Source: Syngnathus acus (Eukaryota; Chordata; Actinopteri; Syngnathiformes; Syngnathidae). Taken from it: a stretch of 64,000 nt of DNA. Below are positions 1 through 10,919 of the stretch, one piece after another; within the stretch, counting starts at the first letter, position 1, and each line of letters opens with the position of its first letter. Both the position numbers and the translations under genes were made by a program. The notes under the pieces were generated by a model that saw only the letters and a list, made by a program, of their open reading frames with translations, ran no database searches and was not told the DNA's origin. The DNA lies in the NCBI RefSeq assembly GCF_901709675.1, contig NC_051094.1, positions 4,243,001 through 4,307,000 on the forward strand, written 5' to 3'.

Positions 1-58
1 CAATTACGTCAAATGCTAACGTTAGCTTTGTGGAGTGGGCGTGTCTCCAGCGTGGCAG

Positions 59-3016
59 TCAGAAGAGACATGCTCTCTTCTTAAGGTGGTTCTGCTTCCA
101 GAGGGAAAGCTGTTCAAACTCCTCCGGCGTCATTGCGAACACGTTGGCGAACTCTTCCCGCGACAGATGTCTCTGCACGTACACACCACACTTATTATTA
201 GCTCTCATGCTACCGCGCGTGTACCTGAGTAGGCCTGCTCAATATTGGCATAGCATGTGTTAGTCGTACATTTTAGCAATTATACCAAAGGACATGAAAT
301 CCATATCAAAATGCCTTGGCGCTCTCTCTACTTAGAATGCTATCTCGCTATCCCTATGTAGCATTTTCATCACTTCTTCTTGAGAATATATTTACCTCCA
401 ATTGCGTTCTGTCGACGCCAGAAGGAAGTGTCCTTCGTCCTTTGTGGTTGACCACCAGCATCTCATATGGGTAAATCTGGCGAAGAAGAGTGTTGTTATG
501 GTGACTAGTCCTCAATTAAGTTACGTCCACCTGTGTGATGTCATGACAGGGTCATGTTTACCTTGAACTCCAGCACACTGGGCAGCGAGCGGCCTCGGTC
601 CAACGCAGCTTCGCCGTTCTGACACACAAACACACAAACATCACCACAACATGGCCGACCCGCGGCACAACGATGAAGGCACACTCTACCTGAACACCTG
701 CGGGAGACACACACATGCACACAAACACACACATTAGAACAACAGCATGCGGGCCTGGAAGCACTATGTACCTGTACCTGCAACGGGCTTCTCCGACGGG
801 CTGAATTTTGTCGACTGCAACTGGAATTCACAAGATCACCAATGCAATGGTGAGCACCTGAAGGCCACGTGAATGTATCTCTCTCGCTCTCTCACACACA
901 AACACACACACTCACTCTGGCTAGGCCTGCCCCAGAGGTTGCTGGGAAACAAACGATGCGGGAGGTGGCGCCACCTGCAGAGGAGATAGGAAGTGACAAC
1001 GAGGCGTTCAGGTTCATCACGCACGGACCAACGGCACCTTGTCAGACCATGATGTCATTCATCTATATTGAAAGTAGTGTACAAAGTTGAGGAACTTGTA
1101 AGCCAAGTTACCAATGGATGCGGGCTTGATGACATCATCATAAGGCGCCATGCAGTACCTGCGTGCTGGCTGCGGTCCGGAAGCGAGCGTGTTTTTCTCT
1201 TCAGTGGAGCAGCTGACTTTTCCAGCTCCTCCTTCAGGATGATCCTTCCTAGGTTGGACTGAATCTGAAGCCAAAAGCGAGGTGGTGTGATTACAAAGGC
1301 ACTCATGAAATCATGATGGCACCAAGCCATCCTTCCCACCTTGTTCAGTTCCTGCATGTGAAGCGCTCGCAAGCCCCAAACTTTATCGTCTTCTTCGTCC
1401 TCCTCTTCTTCTTCTTGCCTGCCCTCACTCCTGCGACACGCCTTCTCCTTCTCTAAGGGAAGAGCACGTCATTCGTATAAAATATAAAAATGAAACACTA
1501 AAATGAAATGTACGTGTTTTAGTGAAATTTAGTCGTATTGCCCTAAAATATTGAAATGTTTAAATTAGTCAAGAAATGCCCCACCACATTTTCCCACCCA
1601 TTTTTTTAATGTGAAATTTGTGGAAATTTTGCGACGTGGGGGAAAAAAAAAGTCCAACATGCTCCGAGTGTCTTCAATACGATGACAATGTAATACTTTG
1701 AATCTGTGACTTAATAAAGAAACAAAACAAAGAAGGAAGAGGACCAAGAGAAGAGAGTAAATGTTTCAATCGTACCAAAGACGGCGGAGGAGGGCGGGCA
1801 AGGCCAGTGTTCCGTTTCAATCTTGGAGGGAACGTTCGGGTCCGGAGGCTCGGCGGCGGGAAACTTTGACGACTCGATAATGAGATCCTCCAAGTGTTTC
1901 CCCGCGGCAAGTCCTGAAGACGACGCGCCTGCACACATGCCATGGTGTCCAATTAGCTCATGATGCTAAACGCTAGGAATTAACAGGTGACCAACGGACC
2001 TCTTCTGTAGATGGGAGGCTTCTTGTAGATGTTACTTCCATTATCTGGAGCAGCAAAATTGACATTGAGAAATAGGCCCCATCATGTTTAAAGCATGATA
2101 AATAGAGAAGACTAGACAGCATATGCAAATGAAGCACAAAGGCAGTTTACCAGGCCTGTGGAAGTGTTGTAGGATCTTGGAAGGTTGTGTGTTTTGTGCA
2201 TGTTGCATTTGAAGCGTGCGTTGCGTGTGTGGCGATGGTGTGGTGTTGCCGCTGTTGCGCTTCGAAGCCGGCGACGAGTCGCCAGGAGAACCTTTCTCCG
2301 GCCACGCTCTGCACTCCTGGAAAGGTTGACACAGATCAGGAGAAAGCAGAAACAAACACGGTGAACTTTGAACTTGGACTTACCTCGGGAGAGGTCGGAG
2401 GGGAGAATGAGCCGGGAGACAGAGAACTCTGCGAACATTTAGTTCAGCGTAAAAATAAACATGAATCATTATTCCAAAAAATTTTGTCATTATTAGAAAT
2501 GAATGAGACCACTCACTGCAGTTAAATAATAGTCATCATCATAATAACAAAAATTGCTCATTATAATTAGGAACTATTACACATTCAAACGCAGTGTCGG
2601 AGCTATACTTCTCATTTTGTGCAAAGCGAGTCAAGTGACTCACCAACACCTCCAGTGGACTATAGTGGTAGTGCAGCTCGTATGTCATCAGGTCTGGCCT
2701 CTCGATGTCCAGGATGGCTTTGTCCTGCGGGAGTGCCGCTAGGTCCTTGTAGACCATCACGTTGTCGTCCACGCGGGCCTGCGGGGCCACAAGGGGTGGG
2801 ATTTAAAGGGGGAGGGGCCCACGGATGCTGATAACAAAGACGGCTGCTCACCACGATGGCGGCGGCGGGGGATCCCGGCATGTTGGCGCCACCTCGCAGA
2901 GACAGCACGCTGCCCGGGGACGTCTGAGGCCTCTGCATGCAACCCATGCGTCAGATGCGGCATGCTAACGCTGGCGGCTAACTCGGATGTTTGTTTACCT
3001 TTGGCATCATCATCAT
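59..3016 (-). CDS. dmtn: Dematin, actin-bundling membrane-skeleton protein (complete, 15 coding exons)
   Basis: Dematin bundles actin and links the spectrin-actin skeleton to the plasma membrane. Exons in transcript order: 3016-2999, 2932-2852, 2778-2650, 2428-2384, 2316-2151, 2044-2000, 1928-1776, 1452-1340, 1258-1159, 974-916, 820-778, 697-690, 618-562, 476-396, 172-59. Phases agree and give 403 aa; human dematin is 405. Recognisable pieces are TSPGSV near the N-terminus, [40 protein letters not shown], an acidic E/D run, [16 protein letters not shown], and the villin-type headpiece over the last ~65 residues ([29 protein letters not shown]). The start is the first of four ATGs, after a GCCGCCACC Kozak context; 5'UTR continues to an acceptor with exon start at 3039. 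Oddities: an 8-nt microexon (690-697), and Cys where human has the PKA-site Ser three residues from the end. abLIM proteins share the headpiece, but the core matches dematin. Confidence 0.95.
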
Positions 3017-4755
3017 GGTGGCGGCTGATTGGTCACTCCCTGGAACCCACACAAAAAGAAGTTATGCATTGGAAATGAATAATCTAAAGGAAAGTGAGTG
3101 TGTGAGTGCATTCTGTGTGTACATAAGTGTGTGTGCAGATGTTTTCAAGCATGTGTGTGGGTCAGGTTTATGTGCGTGCTAATATGCGTAGCCCAACAAC
3201 ACCGAGGGCCCGAGTTATGAAAGATGACCGTGTGGGCACGCACTAACACAAACATGTGATTAACACACACGTATGAGGCACACAAGTACACGACATCACA
3301 ATGGGCCTCAGCTCTGGATGGTCCCTTGGAACACAAAGAGATCATTCCAGAATGTTGTCATTCCAGAATGAATGGTAGAGCGCTAACATGTGTCTCACAC
3401 GCACACTTCACTGACAACATGAGCTTTGATTGACACCCACTCATTGTGTCATCATCTCTTGAGTCATGTATTGATCTGCGATTTTAATTATGCATGACGA
3501 TCTGCTCATTCAATATTCATGAGTCATCGTCATGTGGGGGCTGAGGTCACTTTCTCCACAACGTGTTGCTTTTCCTTTGACACTAAAGTAGAGATTGTGG
3601 ATTATAATCACAACGTGCTATGTTGAAATAGCATTTGTGTGTCTCCACCAATGACAGACACATACTAGTTCAACAAAATGGAGCAATGCGGCAAACTAAT
3701 ATTAACGTCATCAGCGTTACCGTACAGAAATATGCTACGTTAGCATTAGCGTGCATGTTTATTTCGATAAATGACAGGTGAAGGGCAACAAACTGAAAAG
3801 CAGCAGAAAAATGGAGACTGGAGTGTCCACGCTAAGCAACGTTAGCATGTGTATTGATTTGGATGAATCATGTCGCTAAAAAGAGTGAGCACCAATGGAT
3901 TATATCAAATAACTTAATAGGATGCTTGCAATTTTGACTGACCATATACCAAATGCAAAAGGACAGCAACATGTTTAGATAATGTTTGACTAGTTCAAGG
4001 TCACAGAAGACAATAGTATTTCCTTTTAGTCTCAAGAGAGAGCTCACTAACAATCAATCAATACAAGGACCGATAACTCAGAGCTGAGTATCACCTTCAT
4101 TAAGTGATGCCACCAACATCCCATAATCTCACTACTCAGTCTGGTCATATTTTACTTATCAAAAATATTGCTAAGCAACCACAAGGTTTATGATAAATTT
4201 GTTTTTTGTCCGACAGGCCCTGAATGCACCATGATGAAACAAAAGTCAGGAAAGGTCAAGTTTTGGCTTTAAATTAGACCTCCCCACTTGGTCTGTGTGT
4301 GCGTGTGTAAAACAGAGAAGGTCTGCCCGCTCTCAGGACCTGAGCAAGAAGACAATCAGTGACCGCTACTAATGAGCTCATTTACATTTGAACAAAGAAG
4401 GAAGTTAAGAATGGGACAAAAAAAAGAGAAGGGAAAAGTCAAACAGATGTTTCCAAACCGTCAAGTTTTCCCAAACGTATATACAGTGTGTAAAAAAGGA
4501 AGACTAGAATTGAAAAAGAATGTTTTATGTTCTGATTTTCACATGCCTACACACAGTCATTATATGTGTGTGCGCGCATGTGAGAACGCAGAGGGGTCTA
4601 TTTTAGGCCAGCAGCACCTTCAGCACATCACCGTCGGCCGATTGGTAGAGCGGTGCCGGCCGTCACCTAGCAACCGGCTGCTATCTGTCAGCATTCTGCT
4701 GATGTTTGCCGGACAAGTGGGAAGCTTCGGATGAATCCGTGAAAGTAACGACAAC

Positions 4756-4768
4756 ACTCTGTGTGTGC

Positions 4769-4800
<32 letters not shown>

Positions 4801-4827
4801 CTATATCGATATAGATATATATATACA
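4756..4827. repeat. (GT)n / (TA)n compound microsatellite
   Basis: A GT dinucleotide run passes into TATATATATC-type alternation that abuts the left end of a MITE. Simple repeat, read directly. Confidence 0.9.
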
Positions 4828-5125
4828 CAGTGATCCCTCGCTACTTCGCGTTTCGTTTACCGCGGCTTCCCTACATGGCAGATTTTTTTTTCCAAATTAA
4901 AAAAAAACACAAAGTCAAAATAAAACTTCTAAATTGAGGAAACACGTGTCTAACCTTTAGGCCAATGTAGTATTGCACCAAATGTTCGTTTACATTCCTT
5001 TAGAAGTCCGTTTTTGCGAATTAGTATCTTTCCGCTAACTCGTTAGCCTGCCCAGTACTTCTTGTTGGTGACCGTACTTCGTGGATTTCACTTATCGCGG
5101 GTGGTTTTTGGAACGAGGGATTACT
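4828..5125. mobile_element. MITE, copy 1 (CAGTRATCCCTCG terminal inverted repeats)
   Basis: The element opens with CAGTGATCCCTCGC and closes with CGAGGGATTACTG, its imperfect inverse complement, and is about 298 bp long with no ORF. Two further copies in the window (30970-31314 and about 58222-58381) share the left end, the A-rich internal stretch and the motif GTGTCTAACCTTTAGG. The TIRs resemble DNA transposons of the Chapaev/CACTA-like group, but the superfamily is not proven. Flanks are AT dinucleotide repeats, so a target-site duplication cannot be read safely. Confidence 0.75.
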
Positions 5126-5145
5126 GTATATACATACATATATAC

Positions 5146-5158
<13 letters not shown>

Positions 5159-5235
<77 letters not shown>
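5159..5235. repeat. (AG)n microsatellite, about 38 units
   Basis: An uninterrupted AG dinucleotide array starts directly after a TATATA tract, about 35 bp past the right end of MITE copy 1. It is long enough to be highly variable in length. Confidence 0.97.
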
Positions 5236-5238
<3 letters not shown>

Positions 5239-6589
5239 TCTGTAGTCCATGTTGAAGAATGTAGTGTGTAATAATGATTTGGTTGTGTCAGAGTGTTCAT
5301 TAAGTGTTGTGTGAGCAAAAAAAAAACATAAGTGGGTGCATTTGTGTGTTTCAGTAGAGTGTGAGAGAGCATTAGATCAGTGTGCGTGGAAGCGTTTGAG
5401 TGAAGCGTGTGAGAGCGCTTGAGTCGAGTTCACAAGAGCATTTCAGTTGTGTGTGTGTGAGAGGGGATCGTGAATTTTGCCCCGCCGGCCCCTTATAGCT
5501 TATCTCAGCCGCACACACGCACGACCACACCCACATGACATTGGCCTGTAACGGACGCCGTCATTGGCCAAGGCGTCACTAGTTGGGTTGCGTTGTGATT
5601 GACAGGATGGAAAAGTTCCGGAATTTGCTGGAATGTTCTTTACCTTCAACTTTTAGCTTTGTTCCAAAAATAAATTTAAAAAAAGTTGCCACTTGAGAGC
5701 GAAACACATGATTATTCATGATGCTGTCGCCATAACAACAGTGTGTTGTCCATCTGTCAGTTTAGTCAGATTTAACATTTCAGCACTTGAATCATTTTGT
5801 GTCTGTTGTCAATTTAAAAAAACACACACACTCACACACATAGGGTGTACTTGTAGCCTCATTCCTGCATCACAGCCCCCACCTCAGCCCCCTGCTGCTT
5901 TCACAGATAAGCAGCGCCGACGCAATGACAACACAACACAAACACACATTCAGTTTTGCATTATAACGCAGGTGTATCATGTCGTCATCGTGACTTCATT
6001 TGTTGGTGACGTCACAATATGGCTACCTAACATGGAGCTCCTGCATGCACAGGCCATTCAAGGCGCTGCTCCAAACGATGTGACGCTAGCAGGCTATCAT
6101 CTGTGATGTGGAGTCAACCAATCAGCAATTTGACACTGTCATCGCACTCACTCTAATGGCGCCTTGATGCTAAGCTACTTCTGCTATATTGTTTGTACCT
6201 GTGCAATATTACAGATTTCATTTCTTGTGGGGGTTTAGAGTAAACATTCACTTTACTAATTGAAGGGGGGGGGGCTCAATTCAAGTATACATGGGCTCGT
6301 TATAAAACTTTTCATTTTGTCAAAGTGCTGATATAGCATGTCTCACAATTCTTCACAGCAAGGGTGAGAACAAGCGGTGTCAATACATTTTTAAAAAGTG
6401 TTTAAAATATGGAGGAGTAAAGCTACTTCAAAATCTACAGTTTTGATGTGGTTTTTTTTGTATCTCTCTATCACTTTTTTTTTTTTTTTTTACTATTACG
6501 GGTATGAAACGTACCTACGTGACGAATGGCGTTTCACTGTACCTGTGAGTCAGTGGGCCTGAGTGTGTTACATAAAATCATCCCGCCTT

Positions 6590-7140
6590 AATCCCTCCTC
6601 TTCTTCCCCGCTCCCCCTACGCCATGTTCTGACGTCAGTGTCTTCTCATCATACATAAATCAATCATCGCAAGCAACGATGACGATGATGAAGAGCGTTC
6701 ACGGCGGCACAAACTTCCACTCAGAAGCCGGCCTTCAGATATTGACGCTCACGACTTTTTTGGGGTGGGCGCGCGCCGATACACGTACACGCGCATCTAT
6801 GAACAAGTTCACTTCGCGCGACATCATGGCCGAACGCACCCGCGCAAGTCGCGATACGTAGCGCCAAATATCCAACACGTAAATATATCCCCCTCACACG
6901 TTCATCATATTCCATTAATGCTAATAACGTGAAGTCATCAAATAAATGAGACTCTCCTTACCTGCGTGCGCGCGTCTGTGCGTGCGCGTTCCACGCGTCC
7001 TGCGCGTGTGAGCTGCATCCAGCGGGCGAGCGAACGAGCGAGTGAACCTCCGCACTCGCTCCCGCCTCTTCATGTACGCGTGTGCCCGCGTACTTGCGTG
7101 TGCATGGAGCAGTCCATTAGCCGCAGCCTGGGGGGTGTCG
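6590..7140 (-). promoter_or_regulatory. dmtn: CpG-rich putative promoter and noncoding first exon of dmtn
   Basis: CpG density rises sharply here (many GCGCG, ACGCG and CGAGCG motifs at 6765-7110) against an AT-rich background. A minus-strand donor CAG|GTAAGG ends a possible exon at 6962, facing the dmtn 5'UTR acceptor at 3039. A perfect CRE (TGACGTCA) lies at 6630-6637. Assignment to dmtn rests on orientation and the absence of another minus-strand gene between; transcript evidence would decide. Confidence 0.5.
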
Positions 7141-8003
7141 AGGTGCGTAAGAGTGCCTTTAAAACATGATGAAATACACACACGTTAATTTATTTTACAA
7201 AACATTGGTATGAATAACACAGCGTAAATGATATAATATTTGGTGGCTTTTTTAATCAATAACATTTCCATGCTAAATCTTTAATCTCGTCTCATTTTTG
7301 TCTTCCAGACTGAAATAAGGAACTACAGATATAATTGAATGAGTGCACTGACCTTAATGGGCGTCCATCGAGGTCAACAGGTCAGCCATTCAAAGTCTAT
7401 TCAGACTCGGACAGTCCTTGGAGCTATCATCACAGCCAATCAAAGGACTCCTTTTATTTATATACAATAATAATAATAACGCACTTTACATTCGGAGGAA
7501 TCTCAAAGTGCTACATGGCATCATCAACAAAAGATGGCAAAGAAATACTTTTATTGGATGAAAAGAAAATTGTCCATATGTGGTGATTCACCTAAAGCAG
7601 ATGGAGTCGGGAACCGTGGTCCTGCGAGAGGATGACTCTCGTAAGACCAGGGTTCGCTACACCTGAGCTAAAATATGTGTATGTGCGTGTTCGTAGTGAC
7701 TTGGTTTAAGTTCACAAGTTGACCTCATATGATCTTTGTGATAAATATTGTTTCCATAGCAACATGAGGAAGGTCACGATGCTATAAATAAGCTAACACT
7801 ATCTTGGCATTTTAGCATAAGCAACGGCATGTATGATCATGTGACATTGTTGTTTCATGACTCATGATGAACTGTTTCCATGGCAATATGAAGGACACTT
7901 AAGCAACCGCTAAAATCAGCTTAGTGGCATAAGCTATGTTAGCAATAGCAATGATCAAAATGTGATTGGTGTTTCCTTTTGGAAAGTGGTTAGCCAGACT
8001 TGA
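7141..8003. other. Intergenic, between dmtn promoter and rsph14 3' end
   Basis: No gene was recognised. It should contain the rsph14 3'UTR. Reverse-strand AATAAA signals (plus TTTATT) are seen at 7550-7555 and 7453-7458 and are candidates for rsph14 polyadenylation. Confidence 0.4.
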
Positions 8004-9988
8004 TCAGGGCGTCCAAGTGACAACGTTGATTGCGGTCCGAGCAGCACGACGAATGTCGGGATCCTCCTCAGGGAGCTCGCTCCTCCCCACCAGCAGGGGA
8101 AGCTGCAGTAGCAGGCGGCGACGCCCCTCTGGAGCCTCAGCCAATGAGGTGAGAGCTCTTAGGGAGTAAAGGACCAGCGCCTTCCTCCTTTGTTCCTCTT
8201 CTACGTCCTGTTTGCGCTCTGAGAGAAGTTGCAGCAGGACTGGGAGGACATCTAGTTCCAAACATTGATGCTTACCTACGGGACAAAGCAAGAGGCTGTT
8301 GATTGGCTGGAAGGGGGTCACATGGTTGTGCATGACATCACCTGTGGTGATGACCACCGTGTTCATGATGGCACCAGCGGCGTTGGCCTGCACATTCACA
8401 TCCTGGTCCCGTAGAAGGTCTGCCAGGACGGGAAGAACTGCCGCCTCGCACACCTGACGTTTGCCCTCCACTGGAACACTGCATCAGCGCGCACACATAC
8501 AGAAACATGGTTCTCACTCCAACTCCCATGAGGCATTTCAAAGAAAGAGATGCAGGGGTCCCAACCTGAGCGCCATCATGGCTGCAGCCGCCTCCCTCCG
8601 GATGTTGGAACAGGCATGCGACAGCTTTTTGCCGATGAGCGTGACGCCGCGGTGTGACAGGGCTGGGCCGGCGTCCAGCCGAGAGCAGCAGCTGAGCGTG
8701 GACAGCAGCAGGGCTTGCACCTCCTCCTGCTTTTCCTCCTGCTCCTCCTGCAGCTTCAGCATCAACTTGGGAACCAGAGCCTGCAAATCTTTAGCGCCTG
8801 CCAAAAAAGCGTCGGCGTCAAATAACGTTGTCTGTGACTCTGTGATGTCATCAAGGTGCCCCTGCCTACCTGCAGGCAGCAGCGCCAGGCTATTTATTAC
8901 GCGGTGGGCACGTGTCCTGCAGAGTGGGCACGGGTCATCCAGCAGCTGAGACAGACGGGCCAGAAGAGGCGAGGACAGAAGGGCTTGTCTGAGGAGGAAC
9001 GCATATTAGCTAGCTTATTAGCATGCTAACATTAGCGCTTCTGTCAAGGAAAAAAAAAGCATTGCAATATATAGAAACGTAATAATAGAAATAGTAAAGA
9101 AATTATTTTAATTACCAAAGTGAAGCGAGTGGAGGCGCTTCCTTTACACAAAGTCCTGCTTTGCTGCCATCTCGCGGCATCTTTTAGACATTGCTAATTC
9201 AGTAAAGGGCTGAATATGCATTGCCGAACTTTAAATTCCTCTCTTTTTTTAACTTGAGCAGCGGGCATATCTAAAACGCATCCTTAACTAAAACTTTTAC
9301 ATCGTCATCTGTTGCCAAGATGTTGAAAATGGATGGAATAAGTCTGTCAATCAGTCAAGCATCGGCATAAGCAATCAAATCTGTCGAACTTGTATTTAAC
9401 ATTCAATCTCTTATGCAAAAACAGATAAATTCCAAATGTTTTTTTCTTTTCAGATATTTAACTTAATGTTTACCTCGCGATGTTGTGGCTGGTGGTAAGA
9501 TGCAGCAGCTCGCAGGTTCTGGTCCTGACTGCTGGATCTTCGTCCTTCAATAGAACCTCCAACTGATCCAGAAAACCTGTTAGCACAGACAGTAACACTG
9601 TTTTAAACAGTATAGCTATTGGTTAGGATATTCTAAGCATATGAGGAATAAAGAATCACCAAATTAAAAGGCGTTTTGTGCCTTTATTATTACCCAAAAT
9701 ATTGGTGTGTGATTCGGCGAATGCCTAAATCCATTGTGGTTAAGTTTACGGGCACATCTTCCACATCCAACCTAGCGGACGCAACCACGCTCGAGATGGC
9801 ACATTTGATTTACCTTCACTGACCACTTGGTAAAGTCGCTCCGGGTCGTGGGTGAGGTCACAGAGGGACGCGAGGGCCTGCAGCCTCCTGGTGGCGTCGG
9901 GCTCCTCCAGCTGGGCGAACAGCTCCGGGATGGCCAACCGCCCAAAGGCGACCGGAGCCCGGCTCGGGTCTATGTGAACACCCGTCAT
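8004..9988 (-). CDS. rsph14: Radial spoke head 14 homologue (RTDR1), armadillo-repeat protein
   Basis: Radial spoke protein of motile cilia and flagella. Exons in transcript order: 9988-9814, 9576-9474, 8988-8870, 8797-8566, 8478-8342, 8275-8004. Phases close to give 345 aa; human RSPH14 is 348. Matching blocks include DPSRAPVAFGRLAIPEL, LASLCDLTHDPE, LEVLLKDEDPAVRTRTCELL, AAAAMMALSVPVEGKRQV, DVNVQANAAGAIMN, LTSLAEAPEGR and the C-terminal WTP. The chain is helical armadillo-type repeats with no membrane segment. The start ATG follows an in-frame stop, so 9988 is firm. For exon 5 a second acceptor at 8470 gives the wrong frame; 8478 restores the conserved SVP. Three palindromic CRE sites lie within 370 bp upstream. 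Confidence 0.94.
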
Positions 9989-10036
9989 TTGATCCAGAGA
10001 TGGAATCGTTCAACGGGTTGTTTTGCGCCGGATCGG

Positions 10037-10355
10037 TGACGTCACTGTTGGCGTTCGAGTGAATTGTTGTCACGGTTGCCCTAGGAACGAGTGTAAACAT
10101 TCCACAAAGACGTTCTACTTCCGAACCGACACAATCCACGTTCTTAAATGAAATGAAAGCATTTTTACTGTATTGGGGTAGTCGCGTTTTTACGGCCATG
10201 TTTCGCGAAATCACTCACATGCACTCATGTTTTTTTTAATTGTAAGGAAATAATCTTCCTTTTTTCACCACCACCTTTTGCGTTAGCCTTCGTGGGACGC
10301 TAACTGACGTCATCCCGACGTGCCGCCGTCTAGCGGGCTAACTATGATGACGTCA
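10037..10355 (-). promoter_or_regulatory. Triple CRE cluster upstream of rsph14
   Basis: Perfect TGACGTCA palindromes lie at 10037-10044, 10305-10312 and 10348-10355, 49 to 367 bp upstream of the rsph14 start codon. CRE sites bind CREB/CREM/ATF factors. CREM drives many post-meiotic testis genes, which suits a sperm-flagellum gene, but that link is inference. Confidence 0.6.
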
Positions 10356-10919
10356 TATGATGGGACTTCGGATGTTGAGTCAAATATTTGATCAAATTTC
10401 ACATCGTATGTTAAAAAATTCGTATGTTTAAGCAATCGTATGTTGAGGCATGATTCCGAGTTAATTTAATTTTTAGTTGTTTCTCTGACTTCTGGTTTTG
10501 AATCTGGGCCTGGTTTAACTCATCTGTTTTAAATGGGGTTCTGGATGAGGGTTTGGATATTCTGGTTTTGAATAGTTTCCATGGTCCAGACAAAATGGTT
10601 CCAAAGTGGGAATAGCCCTTAAAGTTGCAATGATTTGTGCAAGTGATGTACACATGTTGCAAGCAATGCATTCAGGCAGTTTGTGAAGACTTTGTAATTT
10701 CGTCATTTTAAAACTGAGCCACATAAACATTCATCTTTTCCTCTCATCAAAAATCTGAAGACAGTCTCGCGTCTTCTCTTTTAAACTAAACCAAAGTTCT
10801 GAGGCAGGATGGAATGCTTTTGCAGGCCACGCAAAAGTTTCCAAAAAAACAAAAAAATGAGAGCATCATCTGCTTTCGACACTCAAAATAGACCTAAAGA
10901 ATAAAAAGGTGAAGAGGCT
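10356..10919. other. Intergenic, rsph14 promoter to srp19 3' end
   Basis: No gene seen. The sequence is mixed with T-rich tracts and no strong repeat. It should hold the srp19 3'UTR; I saw no convincing reverse-strand AATAAA. Confidence 0.4.

Larger units (their letters stand above)
3040..6961 (-). other. Probable 5'UTR intron of dmtn; no coding gene seen
   Basis: This 3.9-kb stretch separates the first coding dmtn exon (acceptor with exon start at 3039) from a CpG-rich segment with a good minus-strand donor (GTAAGG, last exonic base 6962). It is best read as the first intron of dmtn, which is an inference. It contains GT-rich sequence at about 3090-3400, a compound microsatellite plus MITE plus GA array (4756-5235), T and G homopolymers near 6260 and 6476-6492, and a TGACGTCA site at 6007-6014. 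Open frames here are low complexity and match no family I recognise. Confidence 0.55.

Noticed and set aside
5145-5372. Leu/Ser-repeat frame on the minus strand
   Set aside because: Translation of the (AG)n microsatellite.
6921-7181. Arg-rich frames in the CpG-rich block
   Set aside because: Base-composition artefact of a putative promoter.
7604-7680. tRNA-like sequence with a GGTTCGCTAC B-box-like motif
   Set aside because: No A-box, no cloverleaf with acceptor pairing could be built.
8470-8473. Alternative acceptor for rsph14 exon 5
   Set aside because: Gives the wrong phase; the upstream acceptor with exon start at 8478 restores the conserved SVPVEGK.
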